Assembly: GCF_016907085.1 (NCBI RefSeq)
Contig: NZ_JAFBBJ010000001.1
Span: 558,001 to 622,000 of the forward strand
Direction of reading: 5' to 3'
DNA length: 64,000 nt
Source of the DNA: Clavibacter michiganensis
GTDB lineage: Bacteria; Actinomycetota; Actinomycetes; Actinomycetales; Microbacteriaceae
The notes beneath the pieces are model-generated. The model saw nothing but the letters and a program-made list of their open reading frames with translations. It was not told the DNA's origin and did not search any database. Below are positions 1-6,633 of the stretch, piece after piece. Made by a program: the position numbers and the translations under genes. Positions within the stretch are counted from its first letter, which is position 1. Every line of letters starts with the position of its first letter.

Positions 1-336
1 CCCGCGGAGGGCTGCCTGCGGGCCACGGCATCGTCCGCGGTGAACGGCCAGGTGCTCCTCGCCGACCGGGACGCGGCGTGGCTGGCGGGGATCCAGCGCG
101 AGCTCGACGGGGCGATCGCCCGGGCGGCAGCCGACGCGGGTGCCCGTTTCGTGGACCAGGAGACGCCGACCGCCGCGCACGGTGCGTGCGCGGGGGATGC
201 GGGCGACCCGTACGTGGCGGGGCTCGGCGGCAGCGCGGGGGATGTGCCCCTGCACCCGAACGCGGCGGGACTGGCGTGGGAGTCCGGTGTCCTGGCGGGC
301 GTGCTGCGCGAGGAGCAGGCAGCGCTCGGCCGCTGA
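1..336 (+). CDS. SGNH/GDSL-type esterase, C-terminal part (5' end outside window)
   Basis: The frame is open from base 1 and ends at TGA 334-336, so this is the tail of a longer gene. The last residues contain a D-x-x-H-type segment, PLHPNAAG. This resembles the C-terminal catalytic Asp/His block of SGNH-hydrolase esterases, which act on acyl esters of lipids or sugars and are often secreted. The internal ATG at 40 is not a credible start because coding-like sequence runs upstream of it. The catalytic Ser and oxyanion-hole blocks would lie outside the window. Two cysteines in this tail would fit an exported, disulphide-containing enzyme. Family call moderate; substrate unknown. Confidence 0.6.
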   Translation, partial: PAEGCLRATASSAVNGQVLLADRDAAWLAGIQRELDGAIARAAADAGARFVDQETPTAAHGACAGDAGDPYVAGLGGSAGDVPLHPNAAGLAWESGVLAGVLREEQAALGR

Positions 337-371
337 TCCCCGCCGCCGTGCAGGCGGGCCGCCCGTGACCA

Positions 372-422
372 TGTGGGATCTTGTGGTTTCGTGTTGCTTC
401 TCCTGCGGATCAGGGCTACAGT
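372..422 (+). promoter_or_regulatory. fru operon promoter with three 10-bp-phased TGTGG/TGTTG repeats
   Basis: A -35-like TTGCTT (394-399) and a -10-like TACAGT (417-422) are separated by 17 bp, upstream of the DeoR-family gene. TGTGG (372-376), TGTGG (382-386) and TGTTG (392-396) lie exactly 10 bp apart on one helix face, the last overlapping the -35. DeoR-type sugar regulators commonly bind direct repeats of this kind, so this is a likely autoregulatory operator for the fru operon. Inferred from spacing only. Confidence 0.5.
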
Positions 423-470
423 GCGAGGACGCGAGGCGCCAGTGCCCCACGGAGTCGAAGGAGACCGCCC

Positions 471-1259
471 ATGTACGCCGAAGAGCGCCAGGACAGGGTG
501 GTCGCCCTCCTCGAGAGCACCGGCCGCGTCGCGGTCCTCGGCCTGGCGCGCGACTTCGACGTGACGACCGAGACGGTCCGCCGCGACCTCGCCCAGCTCG
601 AGAGCCGCGGCGTCCTCCGCCGCGTGCACGGCGGCGCCGTCCTCGCGGATCGGTCCACCCGCGCCGAGGAGAGCCTCGACACCCGGGGTTCCCGCAACAC
701 GGCGGCCAAGGCGCGCATCGCCGACGCGGCCATGGGGTTCCTGCCGACGAGCTTCGCGGGATCCATCGCGCTCGACGCCGGCACCACCACGGGGCTCGTC
801 GCGGAGCGCGTCGCCGCCTGGCGGCCGGACGTCGCCGGCCGCACGCTCGTCGTCGTCACGCACTCCATGTCCATCGCGCAGACCGTGACCCGGAATCCCG
901 CGGTCGAGGTGCAGCTCCTCGGCGGACGCGTCCGCGGCATCACGAGCGCGGCCGTCGGCCCCGCCACCCTCGGCCAGCTCGCGCGGCTGCGACCCGACAT
1001 CGCGTTCATCGGCGCGAACGGGATCCACGCCGAGTTCGGCCTCAGCACCCCCGACGAAGAGGAGGCGGCCGTGAAGACCGCGTTGACCCGAGGATCCCGA
1101 CGTGCCGTGGCGCTCGTCGACGCGTCGAAGGCGGGGGAGGAGGCGCTCGTCGGCTTCGCGGCCCTCAACGACCTCGACGCGCTCGTGACCGACGCCGCGC
1201 CCGACGGCCCGCTGGCAGACGCGCTGGCCGCCGCGGAGGTGGAGGTGATGGTCGCGTGA
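471..1259 (+). CDS. fruR: DeoR-family transcriptional regulator of the fructose PTS operon
   Basis: A 262-residue DeoR-type repressor. The N-terminus has a winged HTH (about residues 3-57, with VTTETVRRDL as recognition helix), followed by a DeoR sensor domain resembling sugar-phosphate isomerases (about 75-235). Members normally bind a phosphorylated sugar, here probably fructose-1-phosphate, and release DNA. The ATG at 471 was chosen over upstream in-frame codons because it follows a GAAGGAGA ribosome site and starts with the family-typical MYAEERQ. Its stop overlaps the start of the kinase gene by 4 nt (GTGA), so the two are translationally coupled. It is first in an operon with 1-phosphofructokinase, IIABC and HPr, which fixes the likely role. 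Confidence 0.9.
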   Translation: MYAEERQDRVVALLESTGRVAVLGLARDFDVTTETVRRDLAQLESRGVLRRVHGGAVLADRSTRAEESLDTRGSRNTAAKARIADAAMGFLPTSFAGSIALDAGTTTGLVAERVAAWRPDVAGRTLVVVTHSMSIAQTVTRNPAVEVQLLGGRVRGITSAAVGPATLGQLARLRPDIAFIGANGIHAEFGLSTPDEEEAAVKTALTRGSRRAVALVDASKAGEEALVGFAALNDLDALVTDAAPDGPLADALAAAEVEVMVA

Positions 1260-2227
1260 TCCTCACCCTCACCGCCAACCCGAGCCTCGACCGCACCATC
1301 GACCTCGCCGGAGCACTCGCGCGCGGAGCCGTGCAGCGCGCCCGCGGCGTCGCCGAGCAGCCGGGCGGCAAGGGCGTCAACGTCTCGCGTGCGCTCATCG
1401 CCTCCGGCCTCGAGACCCTCGCCCTGCTGCCCGGCCGGCTCGACGACCCCATGCTCGTGGCGCTGGCCGCCGAAGGGATCCCGCTCGACCAGCTGGACAT
1501 CGACGGCCGCGTCCGGCAGAACGTCACGCTCACCGAGCCGGACGGCACCACCACCAAGGTCAACGAGCCGGGTCCGGTCCTCTCCGCCGCCGAGGCGGAC
1601 GCGCTGGTGGCGCTCGTGATCCGCCACGCGCGCCGGGCGAGCTGGCTCGTGCTGGCGGGATCCCTGCCGCCCGGCCTCGACGACGACTTCGCCGCCCGCG
1701 TGGTGCAGGCCGTCCGTGCCGAGCTCGGCGACGCGGCGCCGCGCATCGCCGTCGACTCGTCGGGCGCGCCCATGGCCGCGCTCGTCGCGTCCGGCGCCGT
1801 CGTGGACCTCGTCAAGCCCAACGCCGAGGAGCTCGCCGAGCTCGTCGGCCTCCCGGACCCGGATGCGCTCGAGGCCGACCCCCGGCTGGCCCACGACGCA
1901 TCCCGTTCCCTCGTCTCCCGCGGCTGCCGCGCGGTCCTCGCGACCCTCGGCGCGCGGGGGGCCGTCCTCACCACGGCGGAGGGCGGGTGGCTCGCCACCA
2001 TGCCCCCGATCGTGCCGGTGAGCACCGTGGGCGCGGGCGACTCGTCGCTCGCGGGCTACCTGCTCGCCGACCACCGCGGGGCCGGACCCGAGGGGCGGCT
2101 CGCGCAGGCCGTCGCCCACGGATCCGCCGCCGCGTCCCTGCCCGGCAGCACCATGCCGTCCCCCGAACAGACCCGACCGGACAGCGTCACCGTCCAGCCG
2201 CTCCTCCCGATCGCCGCCGATCGCTGA
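1256..2227 (+). CDS. fruK: 1-phosphofructokinase
   Basis: A PfkB/ribokinase-fold sugar kinase of 323 residues that phosphorylates fructose-1-phosphate to fructose-1,6-bisphosphate with ATP. Visible motifs are the substrate signature GGKGVN (residues 37-42) and the C-terminal anion-hole/catalytic-base motif GAGDS with the probable catalytic Asp at 262. The GTG start lies inside the regulator's stop codon region (GTGA overlap). Translation from there begins directly with the beta-strand and TANPSLD segment typical of FruK and LacC proteins. Location between fruR and the fructose PTS permease separates it from other PfkB sugar kinases. Length is normal for the family. Confidence 0.93.
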   Translation: MILTLTANPSLDRTIDLAGALARGAVQRARGVAEQPGGKGVNVSRALIASGLETLALLPGRLDDPMLVALAAEGIPLDQLDIDGRVRQNVTLTEPDGTTTKVNEPGPVLSAAEADALVALVIRHARRASWLVLAGSLPPGLDDDFAARVVQAVRAELGDAAPRIAVDSSGAPMAALVASGAVVDLVKPNAEELAELVGLPDPDALEADPRLAHDASRSLVSRGCRAVLATLGARGAVLTTAEGGWLATMPPIVPVSTVGAGDSSLAGYLLADHRGAGPEGRLAQAVAHGSAAASLPGSTMPSPEQTRPDSVTVQPLLPIAADR

Positions 2228-2249
2228 CCCGCCCCACCTGGAGAAGAAC

Positions 2250-4295
2250 ATGCCATCGCTCATCACGAACCGCCTCGTGCTCCTCGACGCCGACCTCGGC
2301 GCCGACCGCGAGCACGCCGTCCGCACGCTGGCCGAGCGCGTCGTCGCCGAGGGCCGCGCCACCGACGCCGACGCCCTCTTCGCCGACGCGTGGGAGCGCG
2401 AGTCGAAGACCGACACCGGCATGGGCGGCGGCCTCGCCATCCCACACTGCCGCTCCGCCGCGGTCACCGAGGCCACGCTCGTCATGGCGCGACCGAAGCC
2501 CGCCGTCGACTTCGGCGCGCCCGACGGCCCCGCCGACCTCGTGTTCTTCATCGCCGCGCCCGACGGCGCCGACCAGGAGCACCTCGTCCTGCTGTCGCGA
2601 CTCGCCCGGTCGCTCATCAAGCCGGAGTTTGTCGAGGCGCTGCGCACCGCCACGGACGAGGACCAGGTCGTCTCGCTCGTGGAGGGCGCGCTCGTGGACG
2701 AGCCCGCCTCCTCGACGGGTGCCCCGGCCGCGGCTCCCGCGGCGTCGGCGTCCGCTCCGGCCGCCGCCCCCGCGGACGCGCCCGTGCTCATCGCCGTCAC
2801 CGCGTGCCCCACCGGGATCGCGCACACCTACATGGCGGCCGACTCGCTCGTCGCCGCGGCCAAGCGCGCGGGCGTCGAGCTGCACGTCGAGACCCAGGGA
2901 TCCTCCTCGGTCACGCCCGTCGACCCCGCGATCATCGCGCGGGCCACGGCCGTGATCTTCGCGGTCGACGTGGACGTGCGCGACCGCGCCCGCTTCGCCG
3001 GCAAGCCCGTCATCCAGTCGCCCGTCAAGCGCGGCATCGACCAGCCCGACCAGATGGTCGCCGAGGCCGTCGCCGCCGCGAAGGACCCGAGCGCCGCGCG
3101 CGTGCCGGGCGGCGCGTCGTCGTCCGCCGGATCCGAGCAGGCCTCCCCGCAGGCGTCGCAGTCGGTGGGCGCGCGCCTCAAGCGCTGGCTGCTCACGGGC
3201 GTCAGCTACATGATCCCCTTCGTCGCGGGCGGCGGTCTCCTGATCGCGCTCGGCTTCCTGCTCGGCGGCTACCGGATCACCGAGACGGCCTCCGACGTCG
3301 TGCTGCAGAACTCGCTCGCGAACCTGCCCGCGGGCGGCCTCGGTCAGTACCTCGGCGCCGTCGCGTTCGTCATCGGCAACGCGTCGATGGCGTTCCTCGT
3401 GCCCGCGCTGGCCGGCTACATCGCCTACGCCATCGCCGACCGGCCGGGCATCGCGCCCGGGTTCGTCGCGGGATCCATCTCCGTGATCATGGGCGCCGGC
3501 TTCCTCGGCGGCCTCGTGGGCGGCCTCCTCGCCGGTGGCATCGCCTACGCGATCGGCCGCATCGACGTGCCGCGCTGGCTGCGGGGCCTCATGCCCGTCG
3601 TGATCATCCCGCTGCTGGCCTCGATCGTCGCCTCCGGACTCATGATCATGGTGCTCGGTGGCCCCATCGCGGCGCTCACGCGCGGCCTCAACGACTTCCT
3701 GTCGGGCCTCACCGGCGCGTCCGCGATCCTGCTCGGTGTCATCCTCGGCGTGATGATGTGCATCGACCTCGGCGGCCCCATCAACAAGGTCGCCTACTCG
3801 TTCGCGGTCGCCGGCCTCGGCGCCGGATCCATCACCGACCAGACGCCGTGGGAGATCATGGCCGCGGTCATGGCCGCCGGCATGGTGCCGCCGCTCGCCC
3901 TCGCGCTCGCCTCCACCGTCATCGACCGCCGCCTGTTCAGCCCGGCGGAGCGCGAGAACGGCAAGGCCGCGTGGCTCCTCGGCGCCGCGTTCATCTCCGA
4001 GGGCGCCATCCCGTTCGCCGCGGTCGACCCGCTGCGCGTCATCCCCGCGAGCATCGTGGGCGGCGGCGTCACGGGCGCCATGATCATGGGCCTGCAGGTC
4101 GTCTCCCAGGCGCCCCACGGCGGCGTGTTCGTGCTGTTCGCCATGAACGGCACGTTCCTCGGGTTCCTCGCCTCCGTCGCCGTCGGCACGGTCGTGACGG
4201 CCTTCCTCGTGGTGCTCCTCAAGCGCTTCACGACGAAGCGCCCCGAGGCCGTCGCCTCCGCGCCCGTCGACCAGGGCGTCCCCGTCGCGGCCTGA
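2250..4295 (+). CDS. fruA: PTS fructose transporter, fused subunits IIABC
   Basis: A 681-residue fused permease of the phosphotransferase system that imports fructose and releases it as fructose-1-phosphate. IIA occupies about 1-150, with phospho-acceptor His66 in IPHCRS. IIB follows an Ala/Pro-rich linker at about 175-275, with phospho-Cys186 in TACPTG. IIC (about 308-665) is a multi-spanning membrane domain with GGPINK and a cytoplasmic loop carrying ISEGAIPF, the fructose-specific IIC hallmark. A GGAGAAG ribosome site precedes the ATG. It follows fruK by 22 bp. Fructose specificity rests on the IIC motif and the operon. Confidence 0.95.
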   Translation: MPSLITNRLVLLDADLGADREHAVRTLAERVVAEGRATDADALFADAWERESKTDTGMGGGLAIPHCRSAAVTEATLVMARPKPAVDFGAPDGPADLVFFIAAPDGADQEHLVLLSRLARSLIKPEFVEALRTATDEDQVVSLVEGALVDEPASSTGAPAAAPAASASAPAAAPADAPVLIAVTACPTGIAHTYMAADSLVAAAKRAGVELHVETQGSSSVTPVDPAIIARATAVIFAVDVDVRDRARFAGKPVIQSPVKRGIDQPDQMVAEAVAAAKDPSAARVPGGASSSAGSEQASPQASQSVGARLKRWLLTGVSYMIPFVAGGGLLIALGFLLGGYRITETASDVVLQNSLANLPAGGLGQYLGAVAFVIGNASMAFLVPALAGYIAYAIADRPGIAPGFVAGSISVIMGAGFLGGLVGGLLAGGIAYAIGRIDVPRWLRGLMPVVIIPLLASIVASGLMIMVLGGPIAALTRGLNDFLSGLTGASAILLGVILGVMMCIDLGGPINKVAYSFAVAGLGAGSITDQTPWEIMAAVMAAGMVPPLALALASTVIDRRLFSPAERENGKAAWLLGAAFISEGAIPFAAVDPLRVIPASIVGGGVTGAMIMGLQVVSQAPHGGVFVLFAMNGTFLGFLASVAVGTVVTAFLVVLLKRFTTKRPEAVASAPVDQGVPVAA

Positions 4296-4351
4296 TCCCG
4301 TCGACGCCTGATCCCGCCCGCCCCATCCGCACCACCAGAAGGAGAACGTCC

Positions 4352-4624
4352 ATGACCGAGCGCACCGCCACCATCGGCAGCCGCGTGGGCCTGCACGCCC
4401 GACCCGCATCCCTGTTCATCGAGGCCGTGCGCCGCACGGGCGTGCCGGTGAAGATCAGCAAGCCGGGCGGCACGCCGCTCGACGCGACGAGCATCCTGTC
4501 GCTCATGAGCCTCGGCGCCGCGAACGGCGACCAGGTCGTGCTCACGGCCGAGGGCGACGGCGCGGACGCCGCGCTCGACGAGCTGGCGGCGCTGCTCGAG
4601 AGCGACCTCGACGCCGTCGAGTAG
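4352..4624 (+). CDS. ptsH: Phosphocarrier protein HPr
   Basis: A 90-residue HPr that carries phosphate from enzyme I to the IIA domain of sugar permeases. His15 sits in the invariant G-L-H-A-R-P-A block. A serine at 47, followed by ILSLMSLG, occupies the position of the regulatory Ser46 of low-GC bacteria, although HPr kinase is not usual in this group. An AGGAGAA ribosome site precedes the ATG at 4352. It is the last gene of the fru operon, 56 bp after fruA, and is followed at once by a strong hairpin. No enzyme I gene is in the window, so the operon supplies HPr to a general enzyme I elsewhere. Confidence 0.95.
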   Translation: MTERTATIGSRVGLHARPASLFIEAVRRTGVPVKISKPGGTPLDATSILSLMSLGAANGDQVVLTAEGDGADAALDELAALLESDLDAVE

Positions 4625-4630
4625 CACCGC

Positions 4631-4680
4631 CACGACGAGAGGCCCGGACACCGCGATGCGGGTCCGGGCCTCTCGTCGTG
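4631..4680. terminator. Bidirectional hairpin terminator between ptsH and the SDR gene
   Basis: A perfect 18-bp inverted repeat (4631-4648 with 4663-4680, 14-nt loop) lies between the convergent ptsH and the SDR gene at 4698. No U-run follows, as is usual in very GC-rich actinobacteria. Confidence 0.85.
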
Positions 4681-4697
4681 TCAGGCGGCGTGCGACG

Positions 4698-6224
4698 TCA
4701 CCACTCGGCGACGCGGTAGTCCTTGAGGAAGACGCCTGAGATGTCCTCGCCGGCCTGGCCCATGACGATGGGGTCGTACACGCGCGCGGCGCCGTCGACG
4801 AGGTCGAGCGGGGCGTGGAAGCCCTCCTCCGCGAGGCGGACCTTGGTGGGGTGCGGGCGCTCGTCGGTGATCCAGCCGGTGTCGACGCTCGTCATGAGGA
4901 TGCCGTCGGTCTCGCGCATCTCGCGCGCCGAGGTGCGGGTCATCATGTTGAGCGCGGCCTTCGCCATGTTCGTGTGCGGGTGGCCGGGTCCCTTGTAGGC
5001 GCGGGCGAACTGGCCCTCCATGGCGCTCACGTTCACGACGTACTTGCGGCGCGACGCCGACGCGGCCATCGCGGGGCGCAGCCGGCTGACGAGGAGGAAC
5101 GGGGCCGTGACGTTGGCGAGCTGCACCTCGAGCATCTCGAGCGGATCCACCTCGTGCACCACCTGGGTCCAGCTGTTCGCGTCGTGCAGGTCGGGCACGA
5201 GGCCGCCCGCGTCGATGGCGGTGCCGGCGGCGAGGCGCGCGAGCGAGGAGGAGCCGGCCGTCATGGCGAGCTCGGTGACCTCGGCGGCCGTGATCCCGGT
5301 CGCGGTCGAGAGGATGGGGTGCGCCGCGACCGACGCGGCGAGGGCAGCCGGGTGCGCGTCGGCCGTGTGCCCGAAGGTGAGGAGCTCGGGGAGGTCGCCG
5401 TCGGGCAGCGGTGCCGCCTCCGCCTCGGACAGCGGGGCGTACGAGCCGGGGGAGCGGCGCACGGTCTGCGCGGCGTTGTTGATGAGGATGTCGAGGGGAC
5501 CCGCGGCCGCCACCGCGTCGGTGAGGCCGATGACCTGCGCCGGGTCGCGGAGGTCGAGGCCCACGATGCGCAGGCGGTGCACCCACTCGTGCGCGTCCGG
5601 CAGGCCGGCGAAGCGGCGCACGGCGTCGCGCGGGAAGCGCGTGGTGATGGTGGTGTGCGCGCCGTCGCGGAGGAGCCGCAGCGCGATGTGCATGCCGATC
5701 TTGGCGCGGCCTCCCGTGAGGAGCGCCCGCATGCCCGTCAGGTCGGTGCGGGCCTCGCGCTTCGCGTGGTTGAGGAGCGCGCAGTCCGGGCAGAGCTGGT
5801 GGTAGAACGCGTCGACCTGCGTGTAGTGCTGCTTGCAGATGTAGCAGGGACGCGAGCGGAGGAGCGTGCCCGCGGTCGGCTTCGCGGTCGTGATGGCCAG
5901 CGGGATCCCGCGGGTCTCGTCGTCGATGCGGTCGGGCGCGCCCGTGGCGGTGGCGGCCACGACGGCGCGGTCGGCGCTCGCGACGGCCTCGCGCTTCTCG
6001 AGCCGGCGGGCCTTCTTCACCTGCTTGAACATGGAGGCGGTGGCGCGGCGGACGGCGACGAAGTCGGGGTGCTCCTCGTCGATGTCGGCGAGCGAGCCGA
6101 GGACGCGGAGGGCGGTCGCGAGGTCGTCCGGGTCGATGGCCGATCCGGGCGAGGCGGCGGACGGCGAGGGGGTGACGGGATCCGCGGGGTGGGCGGGGTC
6201 GTCGGGCAGGGCGTCGGAGGGCAC
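4698..6224 (-). CDS. Atypical short-chain dehydrogenase with N-terminal four-cysteine motif
   Basis: A 508-residue protein. It has an acidic, Pro/Ala-rich N-terminus, a helical Lys-rich stretch (about 55-85), and a Cys motif C127-x2-C130-x14-C145-x2-C148 likely to bind zinc. A Rossmann SDR domain follows from about 165 (TGGRAKIG cofactor loop, later INNAA). The usual catalytic Y-x3-K is absent: the Lys lies in HTNMAK with Thr where Tyr is expected. It may therefore bind NAD(P) without normal reductase chemistry. A TATCAT hexamer (6230-6235, minus strand) lies 5 nt before the GTG, supporting this start in place of longer readings into the next gene. The function is unknown. Confidence 0.75.
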   Translation of the reverse strand: MPSDALPDDPAHPADPVTPSPSAASPGSAIDPDDLATALRVLGSLADIDEEHPDFVAVRRATASMFKQVKKARRLEKREAVASADRAVVAATATGAPDRIDDETRGIPLAITTAKPTAGTLLRSRPCYICKQHYTQVDAFYHQLCPDCALLNHAKREARTDLTGMRALLTGGRAKIGMHIALRLLRDGAHTTITTRFPRDAVRRFAGLPDAHEWVHRLRIVGLDLRDPAQVIGLTDAVAAAGPLDILINNAAQTVRRSPGSYAPLSEAEAAPLPDGDLPELLTFGHTADAHPAALAASVAAHPILSTATGITAAEVTELAMTAGSSSLARLAAGTAIDAGGLVPDLHDANSWTQVVHEVDPLEMLEVQLANVTAPFLLVSRLRPAMAASASRRKYVVNVSAMEGQFARAYKGPGHPHTNMAKAALNMMTRTSAREMRETDGILMTSVDTGWITDERPHPTKVRLAEEGFHAPLDLVDGAARVYDPIVMGQAGEDISGVFLKDYRVAEW

Positions 6225-6229
6225 AGGAG

Positions 6230-6235
6230 ATGATA
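6230..6235 (-). promoter_or_regulatory. -10 hexamer TATCAT, probable leaderless start
   Basis: On the minus strand TATCAT ends 5 nt before the GTG at 6224. It matches TATAAT at 5 of 6 positions, and no ribosome site is visible, so the mRNA probably begins at or next to the start codon. Confidence 0.5.
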
Positions 6236-6282
6236 CCCGGGCCGTCGGCCGCACCCTGCGGTGGGAGGTCGACGGCCGGGCG

Positions 6283-6546
6283 CTACATCGTGGTGGCGAA
6301 GCCGACCGCGGCGGCGATGACCGCCCAGAGCGCGATCGTGACGACGACGAGGGCGATGACCCCGGTGCGGCGATCGCGCCAGCGCGCCCGCTCCGCCTCG
6401 GGGTCGACGGGGACGGACTCGGGGGCAGGCACCCCGGCAGTCGCATCCTCCGCGCGGGTCGACTGCGCATCGGTCGCGGTGGGCGGCGCCGCGGACGGGT
6501 CGAGCGGGGCGCGGTCGGGACGCGGGTCGAGCGGGAGGGACGGCAT
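6283..6546 (-). CDS. Small C-terminally anchored membrane protein
   Basis: An 87-residue protein I do not recognise. The first 60 residues are Pro/Ala/Asp-rich and look disordered. A basic RWRDRR patch then precedes one hydrophobic helix (about residues 63-84) at the very C-terminus, so the soluble part probably faces the cytoplasm by the positive-inside rule. The minus-strand TACGGT 6 nt before the ATG indicates a leaderless message. It lies 58 bp upstream of the SDR gene on the same strand and may be co-transcribed with it, though that gene has its own -10. Length and codon use support a real gene. Confidence 0.55.
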   Translation of the reverse strand: MPSLPLDPRPDRAPLDPSAAPPTATDAQSTRAEDATAGVPAPESVPVDPEAERARWRDRRTGVIALVVVTIALWAVIAAAVGFATTM

Positions 6547-6552
6547 CCGGCG

Positions 6553-6558
6553 ACCGTA
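6553..6558 (-). promoter_or_regulatory. -10 hexamer TACGGT, leaderless start of small membrane protein
   Basis: Minus-strand TACGGT is separated by 6 nt from the ATG at 6546, the spacing expected when transcription starts at the A of the start codon. Confidence 0.5.
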
Positions 6559-6633
6559 CGCGCTGGCGCCCGGCGCTCCCTGCTGCCTGTGGAGAACTCC
6601 GCGGCGGGATGCGTGGGGGAGGATGGACGCATC

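Noticed and set aside
40..336. A complete 98-residue protein starting at ATG 40
   Set aside because: The reading frame is open to base 1 with coding-type sequence, and the product matches only the C-terminal part of SGNH esterases.
4631..4680. A regulatory riboswitch hairpin
   Set aside because: It follows the last gene of an operon and faces a convergent gene; a perfect 18-bp stem is best read as a terminator.
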